Below are positions 54,046-63,581 of a stretch of 64,000 nucleotides of DNA, in pieces; the first letter of the stretch is position 1; every line of letters begins with the position of its first letter. Below the pieces are notes generated by a model. The model ran no database searches, was not told where the DNA came from, and saw nothing but the letters and a program-made list of their open reading frames with translations. Made by a program: the position numbers and the translations under genes. Source of the DNA: Planctomycetaceae bacterium (GTDB lineage: Bacteria; Planctomycetota; Planctomycetia; Planctomycetales; Planctomycetaceae); the NCBI GenBank assembly GCA_028284145.1, contig JANQSH010000061.1, positions 23,926 to 87,925 of the forward strand, read 5' to 3'.

Positions 54046-54858
54046 ATTTCCCGATTTTTGTTTCGGGGGCAGCGCAAGGCTTTTTTCATCGATGTCGATT
54101 GGAGCACCATCTTTCGGAATGTCGATCTTCGCCGTCCACAGAATCGCATTCACGACCATCCGGCGAAATCGGTCATCCTGAAAGTTTTTGTAAGGATGTC
54201 CCAGTGTGGTGGAAAACGACCGGCCACCATCAGGCCGCTCGAATGCCCAGCCAACGACCACCTCTTTCCCCATCTTTTCTGTCACCTGCAACAAAGGCTG
54301 CGCTTTATCAAGGACAGGGTTGAGGTAGTACTCGTCGGTGATTTTGAATTCTCCCCAGCCCCGGCAAATCGGATGACCGGGTTGAAGTTGTTTCAACACC
54401 GATGTCCCGCCACTCAAGCCAACATTGCTGACCCATGTTCCACCCGTATAACTGAGCCAGCGCGGACCAAGACGATCGAGGTTCTTCTTGTAGACCGAGG
54501 AAGCCCAGTGGATGGTCATGAGGCCAACGCCACTTTGTATCAACTTGTCGACCTGATCCCGATGAGGGCCATCCAACAGAAACTCGGCGGCGGGGCGGGT
54601 GTAAATGACAATCGCCGTTATTCCCTTCAGTTTTTCCGCATCGCCGGGCCAGCCGTTGGAAACAACCGTTTCGACATCGGGTGTCAACTGCAGACATTTG
54701 GCAAGCATCTCACAAGTATGCATATACATGTGAGAGCCATAGGGATGATCCGGTTTTTTCCCGATCAACAGGACTTTTGCCTTGTCCGCGCCAAGTGACG
54801 TTGCACAAGACACAGCGAACGCGCAGGTCAACAGCATGAGTGAACGCAACCAGCTCAT
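54043..54858 (-). CDS. ThuA-like exported protein
   Basis: 271 residues from the ATG at 54858 (MSWLRSLMLLTCAFAVSC); the ORF extension is not supported. Signal peptide, then a ThuA/class-I-glutamine-amidotransferase-like fold: KAKVLLIGKKPDHPYGSH, VVSNGWPGDAEKLKGITAIVIYTRP, TIHWASSVYKK and the late ATTLGHPYKNFQDDRF-type ThuA block. Related proteins are linked to sugar utilisation. Stop codon lies in A copy m. Confidence 0.85.
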   Translation of the reverse strand: MSWLRSLMLLTCAFAVSCATSLGADKAKVLLIGKKPDHPYGSHMYMHTCEMLAKCLQLTPDVETVVSNGWPGDAEKLKGITAIVIYTRPAAEFLLDGPHRDQVDKLIQSGVGLMTIHWASSVYKKNLDRLGPRWLSYTGGTWVSNVGLSGGTSVLKQLQPGHPICRGWGEFKITDEYYLNPVLDKAQPLLQVTEKMGKEVVVGWAFERPDGGRSFSTTLGHPYKNFQDDRFRRMVVNAILWTAKIDIPKDGAPIDIDEKSLALPPKQKSGN

Positions 54859-54895
54859 CTCCCTCTCTCTCCTGCCCGCAGACATGCCCCGAATA

Positions 54896-56173
54896 TCAGT
54901 TCGATGGTTTTCCGATGCAGAACAGCTTGTTCGTCGTCCGAATGTAAAGCTGACCGTGCGACGCGATGATCGAAGAACGAACATAGCCATCGATCGGTTC
55001 GGTTTCCATCGGAATGACTCGTTTAACCTTGCCATCTTCCGCATTGATGATTGCGACTTCGCCATCGAAGTTGATCAGATAGATTTTGCCATCAGCCGCC
55101 AAAGGCGATGCTTCATACTTCTTGCGGCCCGGTGTGACGGTCGTCCACTTCACCTTCCCGGTTTTGGGATCAACACGCGACAGATACTTGCGGACATCGC
55201 TCAAGACGAAAAAGTCGCCATCGTAACAGGCGGGCGTGGGAACATCGGAAGAGAGTGCGCGCGTTTCTTTGCTGGTCCAGGCAATCGCGTCGTCGGTCAG
55301 TTTCTCCCTGCCACCTGCTTTGATAGCGTAAATCGGGTCCCGCTTGGGCGCACAAGCCAGTACCACACCCCCACCAGCCACTGGTGAAGGAACCAGCCGC
55401 CAATGCCCGATATGCTTCGGGTTCCAGGTTCCCCACTGCCAAAGTTCCTCACCCGTTTCCAGGTCATGTCCCGAGAGATAATCTCCCCCGGCAACCAGCA
55501 GTTCCTTGCGTCCGTTGAATTCGAAAGGCATCGGTGTATTGAACGACTCCTGCGATTCAGCATTGGCCTGGGTAGGCCGAACATGTCGGAACTTCTCTTT
55601 TCCAGTCGCGGGGTCCATGCCGAGGATCACCGAGGCTCCTTCGCCCCGCTGCAGAATCTGCATGTAGAGCGTTCCTTCAAAAATCACAGGGCTGGTACTG
55701 AAGGTCCAGCCAAAGGCAAACGGCCCCAGATTTTTCTCCCATTGTTTCTCACCTTTGAAGTTGCAGGCGACCATTTCCCCGCTGCCGAAAAAGTAGACGA
55801 CCGTTTTGCCATCGGTCGTGGGTGAGGGAGCGGCAAAAGTGCTGCGCGTGTCCTTGCGGATTTTTTCCCCGACTTTGTGCTGCCAGAGTGTCTGCCCGTT
55901 CTTGCGATCCATTGCCAATACCAGCAGCGCGTCGTTGTCCTTATCAGTAGATGTAAGAAACACATGATCGCCGGAGACGATCGGCGTGCACGAACCGACG
56001 CCGGGAAGATCGACACTCCAGGCAACGTTTTCGGTTTTGCTGAACTCCTCGGGGAGGTTGGTTTCGTCGGATGATCCATTGAATGCAGGACCACGCCAGT
56101 TCTGCCAGTCGCCTGCGAAGAGGGGGATGGTCATGGTCAGAGCGACGAATGTCACAAGACAACGCAAAATCAT
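54896..56173 (-). CDS. Exported PQQ-type beta-propeller protein
   Basis: 425 residues with a signal peptide (MILRCLVTFVALTMTIPLFAG). Blades include WQNWRGPAFNGSS, VLAMDRKNGQTLWQHKVG, GMDPATGKEKFRHVRP and KVKWTTVTPGRKKYEASP. The GxxNWRGPxxNG opening is typical of planctomycete PQQ_2-like outer membrane or periplasmic proteins. No cytochrome or PQQ-contact motif was seen. 38 nt upstream of the ThuA-like gene on the same strand, so co-transcription is likely. Confidence 0.87.
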   Translation of the reverse strand: MILRCLVTFVALTMTIPLFAGDWQNWRGPAFNGSSDETNLPEEFSKTENVAWSVDLPGVGSCTPIVSGDHVFLTSTDKDNDALLVLAMDRKNGQTLWQHKVGEKIRKDTRSTFAAPSPTTDGKTVVYFFGSGEMVACNFKGEKQWEKNLGPFAFGWTFSTSPVIFEGTLYMQILQRGEGASVILGMDPATGKEKFRHVRPTQANAESQESFNTPMPFEFNGRKELLVAGGDYLSGHDLETGEELWQWGTWNPKHIGHWRLVPSPVAGGGVVLACAPKRDPIYAIKAGGREKLTDDAIAWTSKETRALSSDVPTPACYDGDFFVLSDVRKYLSRVDPKTGKVKWTTVTPGRKKYEASPLAADGKIYLINFDGEVAIINAEDGKVKRVIPMETEPIDGYVRSSIIASHGQLYIRTTNKLFCIGKPSN

Positions 56174-56216
56174 GTTCGATCCTTTTGGAAAACCGTGGTT
56201 GGCGGATGTCGTCTGT

Positions 56217-56318
56217 TAGAACAGTTTACTTTCTGGTGTGACGTCTCTGGTTCGTGGGGGGCCTGTATTTGTGGGCCAATCGATACCCATCGCGGCACAG
56301 AAGAGCATAATACACTCT
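56217..56318 (-). repeat. A-family element, copy n
   Basis: Right end TTAGAACAGTTTACTTTCTGG, GTGTGACGTCTCTGGTTCG, CCTGTATTTGTGGGCC and left end GCATAATACACTCTGT. Confidence 0.92.
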
Positions 56319-56400
56319 GTTCACATTCACCCTCATTTTGGAGAAAAAACGTTCTGGAAACCAGTCAAACGATCTGATTGATCGAGGAAGTTGAGGCACA

Positions 56401-57711
56401 TTACAGGAGATGTCGGGCTTTGATGTCCAGATACTGGCTGATCAGTTTGGCCGAAAGCTGTTCGGGAAGCGTGTCGAGCATCAATAATCCCTGTTTTTGC
56501 AACTGCGCAATTTCCAGAGATTGACTGGCGACCATACCGGCAGCTGCGGCGATCTGAAACGCTTCGAGGTCCGTCTGCGGGATGCCGTCGAGCCGTTCGT
56601 TCAACGGGACATTTTGCAGCAACGCATTGATGACGAGATGGGGACGTTTTAACTGCCGTGCGGATTTTCCCATCGCTTTGAGGTGCACTTCATCCAGCGC
56701 GTGGGAGACAAGGATCAGCAATGCCCGTTTGCGACAGCGTCGGTGAGTCTCCTCGACCAGCAGATTGTAATCACTCGCTTCATACGTTGGCTGCAAATCG
56801 TAAAGTTGTCGGATCAGTTTTTGCGCGGCGGACACTCCACGTACTGGTGGGACCCAACGTTCGATTTTATTCGAGAACGCCAACACACCGACGGTATCTC
56901 CCTGACGCAAGGCCACGTAACTCAACAGAATAATGGCGTTGAGCGCACGATCGAAATGTGTAATGCCATCCAGTTCGTTGCACATCGAACGACCGCAATC
57001 CAGAAGAAAGATAATCGTCTGATTTTTCTCGACGACATATTCGCGACTGATTAAATTTTGATGCCGTGCTGTTGCTTTCCAGTCGATGCTGCGGTATTCG
57101 TCCTCGCGCCGATATTCACGAAGACGTTCGAATTCATTTCCACGTCCACGCAGACGTGAAAGTCGCACACCCGCTTCAGCCAGTCGGTTTTGCCGTGCCA
57201 GCAATTCCACACCATGCACGGCCTGGATGTCGGGATAAATCCTGACCGGAAACTCCAACTCGCGGACATCGGAGAGCGTCCAGAGCCCGAGTCGACTATG
57301 ACCTCGCAGATAGACCGACCCGAAGCGATTTCTTCCCCGTTGATGGGGCTGCACATGATAAACCGAGTGTCGCCTTTGATTCGGCTTCAATCGCAGTTCA
57401 AAGGGCAGATCAGACGTCGTGCAGGGTTCGGGCGGCTCATCATGCACCTGTACGTGCACCGACGAACGGTTGCAGTTGTGAAGACGAAGCGTGACGGCAT
57501 TTTGCGCACCAACGCTCATCACATCGTTCGTGTCGCGTTCGACATGAATGTTTGCCGGTGATGGTGAAAGCAAGCGGTCCAGCAACGAAACCAAAAAGAT
57601 AAAAACCGTCGCCAGAATTCCGAGGTCGCGCGCGGTCGCATCGAAAATCCCAGCCAACAGAGGGACTGCGGCAGCAGCGTAAAGCAGCATTTGCAATGGT
57701 CGGGGCATCAT
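56401..57711 (-). CDS. DUF58-family protein (paralogue 2)
   Basis: 436 residues. Two N-terminal membrane segments (LLYAAAAVPLLAGIFDA, ILATVFIFLVSLLDRLL), then a beta domain and the DUF58 core GRGNEFERLREYRREDEYRSIDWKATARHQNLISREY with a VWA-like strand TIIFLLDCGRSM. Start overlaps the end of MoxR by 4 nt (ATGA). Envelope assembly role inferred from MoxR-DUF58 pairing. Confidence 0.88.
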   Translation of the reverse strand: MMPRPLQMLLYAAAAVPLLAGIFDATARDLGILATVFIFLVSLLDRLLSPSPANIHVERDTNDVMSVGAQNAVTLRLHNCNRSSVHVQVHDEPPEPCTTSDLPFELRLKPNQRRHSVYHVQPHQRGRNRFGSVYLRGHSRLGLWTLSDVRELEFPVRIYPDIQAVHGVELLARQNRLAEAGVRLSRLRGRGNEFERLREYRREDEYRSIDWKATARHQNLISREYVVEKNQTIIFLLDCGRSMCNELDGITHFDRALNAIILLSYVALRQGDTVGVLAFSNKIERWVPPVRGVSAAQKLIRQLYDLQPTYEASDYNLLVEETHRRCRKRALLILVSHALDEVHLKAMGKSARQLKRPHLVINALLQNVPLNERLDGIPQTDLEAFQIAAAAGMVASQSLEIAQLQKQGLLMLDTLPEQLSAKLISQYLDIKARHLL

Positions 57712-58682
57712 TGGCGGGGGGCCTCGACGGATTCCAGAATCTCGCGAATCACGTCTTCCATTGCGACCCCTTCAATCTCCGCCTCCGGTTTCAGCCGCAT
57801 GCGATGCCGCAGCACCCAGGCCGCCAGTTCCTTCACGTCATCGGGTACGACAAAATCCCGACCTCGACAGGCGGCCAATGCCCGGGACGCCAACAGTAAA
57901 TTGACACTCGCCCGCGGGCTGGCTCCCACTTCCACCGTATGCCAGTTGCGTGTCTTGTGGACGACTGACGTGATGTAATGAATGACCTGAGGTTCGATGA
58001 TAATGTGGCCGATCGCTTTCTGGATCGCCAGCACATGTTCAGCCTGCATGATGGCCTTGAGGCCGAATGATGCCAGTTCGCGGTTGTCCCGACCGCTGGC
58101 GTAATGATTCAGAATGCCATCTTCCTGTTCCTGCGTCGGGTAATCGACCAACAGTTTGAACATGAAACGATCCAACTGAGCTTCCGGTAGCGGGTAAGTC
58201 CCTTCCTGTTCGAGCGGGTTTTGTGTGGCGATGGTGATAAATGGCCGATCCAGCGAATAAGTTGTGCCGTCGACGGTGACCTGACGTTCCTGCATTGCTT
58301 CAAGCAGCGACGACTGTGTTTTCGCGGGAGCGCGGTTGATTTCATCTGCCAGCAGTAAATTGGTGAAGATCGGACCGGGGTTGAAGACAAACTCGCGGTC
58401 CTTCATGTTGTAAATCGAATGGCCGGTGACATCCGAGGGCATCAGATCGGGAGTGAACTGAATCCGGTTGAAATCACACGAGAGAATTTTGCTGAGCGTA
58501 TTCACCAGCAACGTCTTGCCAAGACCGGGAACACCTTCAATCAGCACGTTCCCTTCGCAAAAAAGGGCGATCAAAACCCCTTCGATGAGCTCGCGCTGTC
58601 CCACGACAACTTTCTGGATCTCTTCAACGGCCCGGTCGAAGGCCTTTTCAATCTGCGCCACTTCCATCGTGGTCTGTCCCAT
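57708..58682 (-). CDS. MoxR-family AAA+ ATPase (paralogue 2)
   Basis: 324 residues. P-loop GVPGLGKT near 49-56, LLADEINRAPAKTQSSLLEAMQERQVTV, and sensor ATQNPLEQEGTYPLPEAQLDRFMFKL. Heads a two-gene DUF58 operon distinct from that at 36-41 kb. Confidence 0.92.
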   Translation of the reverse strand: MGQTTMEVAQIEKAFDRAVEEIQKVVVGQRELIEGVLIALFCEGNVLIEGVPGLGKTLLVNTLSKILSCDFNRIQFTPDLMPSDVTGHSIYNMKDREFVFNPGPIFTNLLLADEINRAPAKTQSSLLEAMQERQVTVDGTTYSLDRPFITIATQNPLEQEGTYPLPEAQLDRFMFKLLVDYPTQEQEDGILNHYASGRDNRELASFGLKAIMQAEHVLAIQKAIGHIIIEPQVIHYITSVVHKTRNWHTVEVGASPRASVNLLLASRALAACRGRDFVVPDDVKELAAWVLRHRMRLKPEAEIEGVAMEDVIREILESVEAPRQ

Positions 58683-58845
58683 ACTGCTGCGGTGCGGAAT
58701 TTTGAGCTTACGCCAATCGCAGCCACTTCAAACTGTGAGCCAGCCGAATTCGGAGTTCATCGCGCGCCGCATCCTGTTGATGGGGACAACGGCGATTCAG
58801 TCTCAGTGAATTGCGAAGTGGGCATTCTACCCGTAGTGATGGAGG

Positions 58846-59631
58846 GTGTGCGACCGCTCATTGCCCGATTTTGGATTTCTTTGGCAAAGTCGCGAGGAGA
58901 ACCAGCAGCCCAGAATTCCATGTCAGCGTACACTCCCGTGCCTCCCTGCGAATTGCCGGAAGATCCTCAGGAACAGCACATCTGTAGCGCTGCAAAATTC
59001 AACCGCCGCAACCCTTCACCAGCGCTCCACTTTTGAACCGCCATTAACAGGTGTGACCGATAATCATCCCTTCTTCTCGGTTGACAGGAACGACTACGTC
59101 GAGATCGGCCAGATGAGAGAAGGCGACTCTGTCAAGGGGATCGATGGTGTCACCCGAATAACGAGAATCGAATCCCGTTTTGCCCGTCCGGGCGAAATGC
59201 TTTACAATCTGGAAACGCACAACGAGCATGTGTTTCAGGTGACAACCGCTGGGATTCTTGTTCATAACAGTTGTGTGTTGACGAGCTACAGTGAAGACTT
59301 GGGACATCATGTTTTTGCGAAGCGAGCTTTTGAAAGTGTTCCGGGTTACAATCCACGACAGGCATTGGCGATTGGCAATAAAGAACTCAAGCGCCTTGGA
59401 TTGGAACACTTAGGTCCAAACAGCATCACGAGTACACAACGTCGACTCTTTCGAGAACTCGCTGAAAGCGGTCGTCCCAATACGCTCGCTGAACATGCGC
59501 GTATAGCGCACGAGACCCTTATCGAACATGGTGTGAAGCCAAAAGATGCAAAAAGGGTGGTCGACCAGGCGATGAAACAACTGAATTCTTGGGGAATTAC
59601 AGCCCCAAAACACATTCCATGGGGCGGCTGA
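58846..59631 (+). CDS. Orphan polymorphic-toxin end: partial HINT plus GHH-type nuclease
   Basis: The reading frame from 58846 is 261 codons; the first 65 look non-coding or degraded, so the true start is uncertain. Residues about 70-142 form the C-terminal half of a pretoxin HINT protease: TDNHPFFSVDRNDYVEIGQMREGDSV and GEMLYNLETHNEHVFQVTTAGILVHNSC, with self-cleavage expected at the N-S/C end. Residues 150-261 are the released effector: GHH at 153-155 (DLGHHVFAKRAFESVPGYNP), then helical SITSTQRRLFRELAES and GITAPKHIPWGG. This resembles the GHH-type HNH/EndoVII nuclease toxins of Rhs and CDI proteins. The N-terminal secretion and repeat parts are missing. Immunity gene follows in 3 nt. Confidence 0.7.
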   Translation: MCDRSLPDFGFLWQSREENQQPRIPCQRTLPCLPANCRKILRNSTSVALQNSTAATLHQRSTFEPPLTGVTDNHPFFSVDRNDYVEIGQMREGDSVKGIDGVTRITRIESRFARPGEMLYNLETHNEHVFQVTTAGILVHNSCVLTSYSEDLGHHVFAKRAFESVPGYNPRQALAIGNKELKRLGLEHLGPNSITSTQRRLFRELAESGRPNTLAEHARIAHETLIEHGVKPKDAKRVVDQAMKQLNSWGITAPKHIPWGG

Positions 59632-59634
59632 AAA

Positions 59635-60024
59635 ATGACTCCTGACCCAAAGACGACGTTGGAAGAATTTGGCAAATTACTTATTAGAGATGCGTATGAC
59701 CAAACAATCGATGTTCTTCACACCCTGCTTTCGCGTGGTTTACGTGGGGCCAGAAAGGATGAATTGCATCTGGCTTACGAATCATTGGATGAACGAACCC
59801 AAAAATTGGTCCGACAGCTCATGCAAAAGGCGGTCGATCAAATGTTCGCACACTGCCTGAATTTCTTTGACGCACATGAAATTCCGATTGCGTTCTCGCT
59901 TCCTGATGGTTCCGAATTTGATGTCACACATGTTAGTGATGGCTTAGCAACGGAACCATTTACAGAGTTAGGCTGGATTGCGAAATTCAGCAAATTCGCG
60001 AACGGTATTGAACCGTTGGACTAA
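59635..60024 (+). CDS. Probable immunity protein
   Basis: 129 residues beginning 3 nt after the toxin stop, same strand. Acidic and helical (IRDAYDQTIDVLHTLLSRGL, LVRQLMQKAVDQMFAHCLNFFD) with a short beta end. No family recognised, but small size, acidity and position directly after a toxin are the usual signs of an immunity gene. Would bind and block the nuclease in the cytoplasm. Confidence 0.65.
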   Translation: MTPDPKTTLEEFGKLLIRDAYDQTIDVLHTLLSRGLRGARKDELHLAYESLDERTQKLVRQLMQKAVDQMFAHCLNFFDAHEIPIAFSLPDGSEFDVTHVSDGLATEPFTELGWIAKFSKFANGIEPLD

Positions 60025-60156
60025 AATGGTCGAGGTCGAGACGCAACAGGGGTGAAAACTCACTTTGCGTGAGATTTGGAAAATTGGGCATCGTCAAATG
60101 AGGACTTACGGAATAGATGAAATGATGCGTTACGCAAAGACGTTGCCGGAGTTTCA

Positions 60157-60654
60157 ATGAAGTCATCTGCGATATTCAGTGTCAAACAACATCTGGAATT
60201 TCCAAAGTGGGGGGCCATCATTTGCCCGACCGCAAGGCGCTATCGCAACATTGGCCTCCTCAGAATACCCCAATAAATCTGGTGGTGCTTCGTGGACCGT
60301 AGTGGATTCGTCACCTCACGCGGATCACCGATTGTCCGTGGCGTGTTTATTGTATCAGATGGTCCTGCACTTTTAATGATACTGGACCTGTCCGATCAGG
60401 TCTTGACGGAAATATCGTCTTTGCCACCCATTCAGATCCCTTTGTTCAGCTATGCTGCTCGCGACGTTTGGGCAGAACCTCAATTCTATCGGGTTGATCT
60501 TGAAAATCGAAATGTCGTCTTTGAACTGAAGTCGAATCCGGCAACAGAGGTCCATTTTCCCGAGTTTTCTCACCCCATTCCGGAAAAGTCAATTCGGCTT
60601 ACTCCAATGAACAATACTGATTACCCGGACTTCATTTTACGACTTCTTCCTTGA
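60157..60654 (+). pseudogene. Second immunity-like ORF interrupted by an in-frame TAA
   Basis: From ATG 60157 one frame runs to a TGA at 60652-60654 but has a TAA at codon 40 (60274-60276). Before it: MKSSAIFSVKQHLEFPKWGA; after it: RGVFIVSDGPALLMILDLSD and FYRVDLENRNVVFEL. The last 120 codons can start at the GTG at 60292. It may be a decayed immunity gene or a shorter gene from 60292. The 3' end overlaps the convergent metallopeptidase gene by 23 bp. Confidence 0.5.
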
Positions 60655-61609
60655 ACTGTTGAGTTGCGTCTTTTTTTTCGGCTTTGTCGGAACGCTCTTT
60701 CGCCTTGCGGATGTTCTCCGCATTCCGCTTTTTCAGATGCTCAGGCCACTCAAACTTTGGCGCAGTTTTCGGATCGTAACCCGCCAGATGCCCGGTCAAC
60801 CGTGTCGTTGGTTTTGTGTAGACGAGATTCGTCTTGCCGAAGACTTCCTCGCACATTCTGGCCAGACCGGGATCGTACTCACGCAGTTCCTTGCGCGTGT
60901 TGACATGATTGTGGTCGTGGTCCGGTTCCCGGTTGTTGTTGAACCAGGATTGCACACCTTCGGCAAAGTATTCCGCGTGATTGGTTGACGGGTATTTCCC
61001 AGCCCAAAGCCCCTGTTCCATCGCCTTGTCGTAAGTCGCCTTTAATCGTTCATCAAACGTCGGGTCGAGCTGATTTATCCCACGGTAATGAATGTTGTGC
61101 GCGAACTCGTGTATCAGAATGTTCTCCTGATGATACGGATCGCCCGGATAACAGAGCAGGTTTTCTTCGCCTGCCGAGCAGACCGGATCGGTTCTGGAGC
61201 CACCCAGCCCCCTGGCACGGGCATCCCAGAACAACTTCGGTTTCAGCCAGGCGTGATCCGGAATGTCGGTCGTGTATTCATTGTAAGCCATCACAATCAT
61301 GCGCGAGCCACTGGCGATCATCGCCTTGCGAATGTCGGGGCGCTCTGCCAGCATTTTGTCGATTAGAAATGCTGCTTCCTTTAGCGCATAATCGTTCACC
61401 TTTCCGGAAGCAATAACCGGATAACCGCTCGCACTGACGTACTTCCTGTAGAACTCCGGCAGTCGCAATTCCTTTGGCGGTTTGGTGACTTCGTACTTTT
61501 TCGCCTTCGCCCTGGCATCGGTCGACGGATTCTCTGCCAGAGCAGAACCGACCACACAGAACATCAATCCTGTCAACACCATCAATACCGCAACGTCTTT
61601 CAAACGCAT
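60632..61609 (-). CDS. Exported zinc metallopeptidase-like protein
   Basis: 325 residues with a signal peptide (MRLKDVAVLMVLTGLMFCVVGSALA). HExxH zinc motif HEFAH at 167-171, preceded by the hydrophobic strand ENILI; a third ligand Glu probably in HAEYFAEG (213 or 217). A charged C-terminal tail (RNAENIRKAKERSDKAEKKD) follows. Similar to planctomycete gluzincin-like hypothetical peptidases; substrate unknown. Confidence 0.8.
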   Translation of the reverse strand: MRLKDVAVLMVLTGLMFCVVGSALAENPSTDARAKAKKYEVTKPPKELRLPEFYRKYVSASGYPVIASGKVNDYALKEAAFLIDKMLAERPDIRKAMIASGSRMIVMAYNEYTTDIPDHAWLKPKLFWDARARGLGGSRTDPVCSAGEENLLCYPGDPYHQENILIHEFAHNIHYRGINQLDPTFDERLKATYDKAMEQGLWAGKYPSTNHAEYFAEGVQSWFNNNREPDHDHNHVNTRKELREYDPGLARMCEEVFGKTNLVYTKPTTRLTGHLAGYDPKTAPKFEWPEHLKKRNAENIRKAKERSDKAEKKDATQQFKEEVVK

Positions 61610-61644
61610 GGTGAATCCCCTTCTTCATTCACGACGTCGATGTT

Positions 61645-62595
61645 TCACGTTTCGATGAGTTTGATTTTTCGCCCCTGCCGAACTTCATCCAACAATTTTA
61701 ACGCGACCGGTTGTTGCGATCGAATGTGATGAGCCAGAGTCGTCCTGGCTTTCGCCCACCGCTTTGCCAGCACATGTGAGAGGATCTCGCGATGCTGGTA
61801 CGCCATCCCGGAGAGAACCACATCCTCCAGGGCTGCGTAGTCGAACAACGCTGTATAGTACCCGCCGTTCGCCTCAAAAAAACGTTGAATGTACGAATTG
61901 CCGGAGCATTCAATGAAGTACCGATGAAGATCGTTATCGAGTCGTGGCCCATCATCGCTATCAAGTGAACTGTTCCCCACCAGCAGTCGTTCCAGGGTCT
62001 GTTGTTCGAGGTTGGGCTTCGCAAGATTCAAGGCCTGTATCTCAAGAGTTTCCCGCACATCCAGATAGGCGGCCATGTCACCCTCGCGAAACGGACGAAC
62101 CTTCCAACCCCGCCTTGGCACATGATCAAGCAATCCGCGACCTGCCAACCGATGAAACACCTGCCGCAGCAATGTCCGGCTGATGGCATGTTGCCCGGCG
62201 ACCGCCTCTTCGCGCAGGAAACTTTCATCACCCCGCAGGCTGAGATGTAAGAGTTCCTGCTCCAGCACCGCATCCCAGTCGACGGGTGGCGTCGGGGTAT
62301 CAACGCGTTTTCGCCGACGGACGCAAATGCGATTGGCCGATAACCTGCCATTGGGTTGACGGGTCAGCAGTTCCCGTTCAACCAGATGATCGACCGCTTT
62401 CCGCACGGGAGTCAGACTGACACCGTAATGCCTGGCGAGATGATTGAGCGTGAGACACGGCCGGAATGTCTCGTTGTTCGATCGCAGCCGAGCTTCGAGA
62501 TCCCGTTCGATGTAATCCGCCAGTGTCACTCTTGCGTTCTTTCGCTGCACAAATCGCTGTGTTTCGCCGGAACGCCAATCATTCCCACTCGACAT
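61645..62595 (-). CDS. GntR-family regulator, FCD type
   Basis: About 316 residues from the ATG at 62595; an in-frame GTG at 62619 is also possible. N-terminal winged helix with LTLNHLARHYGVSLTPVRKAVDHLVERELL; a second, shorter helix-turn-helix-like part (AISRTLLRQVFHRLAGRGLLDHVP) precedes an FCD-like helical effector domain (REGDMAAYLDVRETLEIQALN ... HRYFIECSGNSYIQRFF). Divergent from the DapA-like gene 89 bp away, so it probably controls it. Confidence 0.85.
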   Translation of the reverse strand: MSSGNDWRSGETQRFVQRKNARVTLADYIERDLEARLRSNNETFRPCLTLNHLARHYGVSLTPVRKAVDHLVERELLTRQPNGRLSANRICVRRRKRVDTPTPPVDWDAVLEQELLHLSLRGDESFLREEAVAGQHAISRTLLRQVFHRLAGRGLLDHVPRRGWKVRPFREGDMAAYLDVRETLEIQALNLAKPNLEQQTLERLLVGNSSLDSDDGPRLDNDLHRYFIECSGNSYIQRFFEANGGYYTALFDYAALEDVVLSGMAYQHREILSHVLAKRWAKARTTLAHHIRSQQPVALKLLDEVRQGRKIKLIET

Positions 62596-62684
62596 AGTTG
62601 ATATTGTATCCAAAAACACTATTCTGGAAAGTGGTTCAACAAAAATATCAGGATCCGCTCTCAGAAACTGGCCGAGGTGATATC

Positions 62685-63581
62685 ATGAGTACCGACTGGC
62701 AGGGCGTCTTCCCGGCTGCCACCACGCAATTCCACGACGACGAAAGCCTGAACATCGAAGGCACACTCAAACATGTCGACGTGATGATCGATGCCGGGAT
62801 TCATGGCATCATCATGCTCGGCACGGTCGGCGAGAACTGCTCACTCGAATGGGGCGAGAAACTGGAATTGCTGCAGGCGACGAACGAGCATATCGCCGGG
62901 CGAATTCCGGTTCTCTCTGGTGTGGCGGAATACACGACGTCGCTGGCTGCCCGATTTGCCTCGTCGTGCGAAGAAATCGGTCTCGATGGGCTGATGGTTC
63001 TGCCCGCGATGGTTTACAACTCCGACGCGCGCGAAACGGTGAACCATTTCCGTGGCGTGGCGGACGCCTCCAACCTGCCGATCATGATCTACAACAACCC
63101 GGTCTCCTACAAAGTCGACATCCAGCCGGAGACATTTGCGGAAATGGCGGACGAACCGAAGTTCGTCGCAATCAAGGAGTCGTCGGAAGATGTCCGCCGT
63201 ATTACCGATCTGACGAATGTCTGTGGCGATCGTTACGCACTCTTCTGTGGCGTGGACGATCTTGTACTGGAAAGCCTGATGCTGGGTGCAACCGGTTGGG
63301 TTTCCGGCCTGGTCAATGCCTTCCCTGCGGAAAACCGGCTGCTGTGGGATTTGGCAATGGAAGGCAAGTGGGAAGAGGCCCGCGAAGTTTATCGCTGGTA
63401 CACACCACTGCTGCATCTCGACACGCACGTCAAACTGGTGCAGTATATTAAACTGGCTGTGGCGGAATGCGGCTATGGTTCGGAGTTGACGCGACGGCCC
63501 CGTTTAACGCTGGTGGGAGAGGAACGGGAAGAAGTCCTCAGTATCATTCGCAAAGGGATTGAAACGCGCCCGGAGATTTAG
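62685..63581 (+). CDS. Dihydrodipicolinate-synthase/N-acetylneuraminate-lyase family aldolase
   Basis: 298 residues, ATG 62685 with GAGGTGA upstream. TIM-barrel class I aldolase: GTVGENCSLEWGEK near 46-60, IYNNPVSY near 136-143 (active Tyr) and the Schiff-base Lys164 in FVAIKESSED. A GntR regulator in the opposite direction suggests a catabolic role (for example hydroxyproline, sialic acid or sugar-acid breakdown) rather than lysine synthesis. The stop TAG is the first three bases of an A-element end. Confidence 0.88.
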   Translation: MSTDWQGVFPAATTQFHDDESLNIEGTLKHVDVMIDAGIHGIIMLGTVGENCSLEWGEKLELLQATNEHIAGRIPVLSGVAEYTTSLAARFASSCEEIGLDGLMVLPAMVYNSDARETVNHFRGVADASNLPIMIYNNPVSYKVDIQPETFAEMADEPKFVAIKESSEDVRRITDLTNVCGDRYALFCGVDDLVLESLMLGATGWVSGLVNAFPAENRLLWDLAMEGKWEEAREVYRWYTPLLHLDTHVKLVQYIKLAVAECGYGSELTRRPRLTLVGEEREEVLSIIRKGIETRPEI

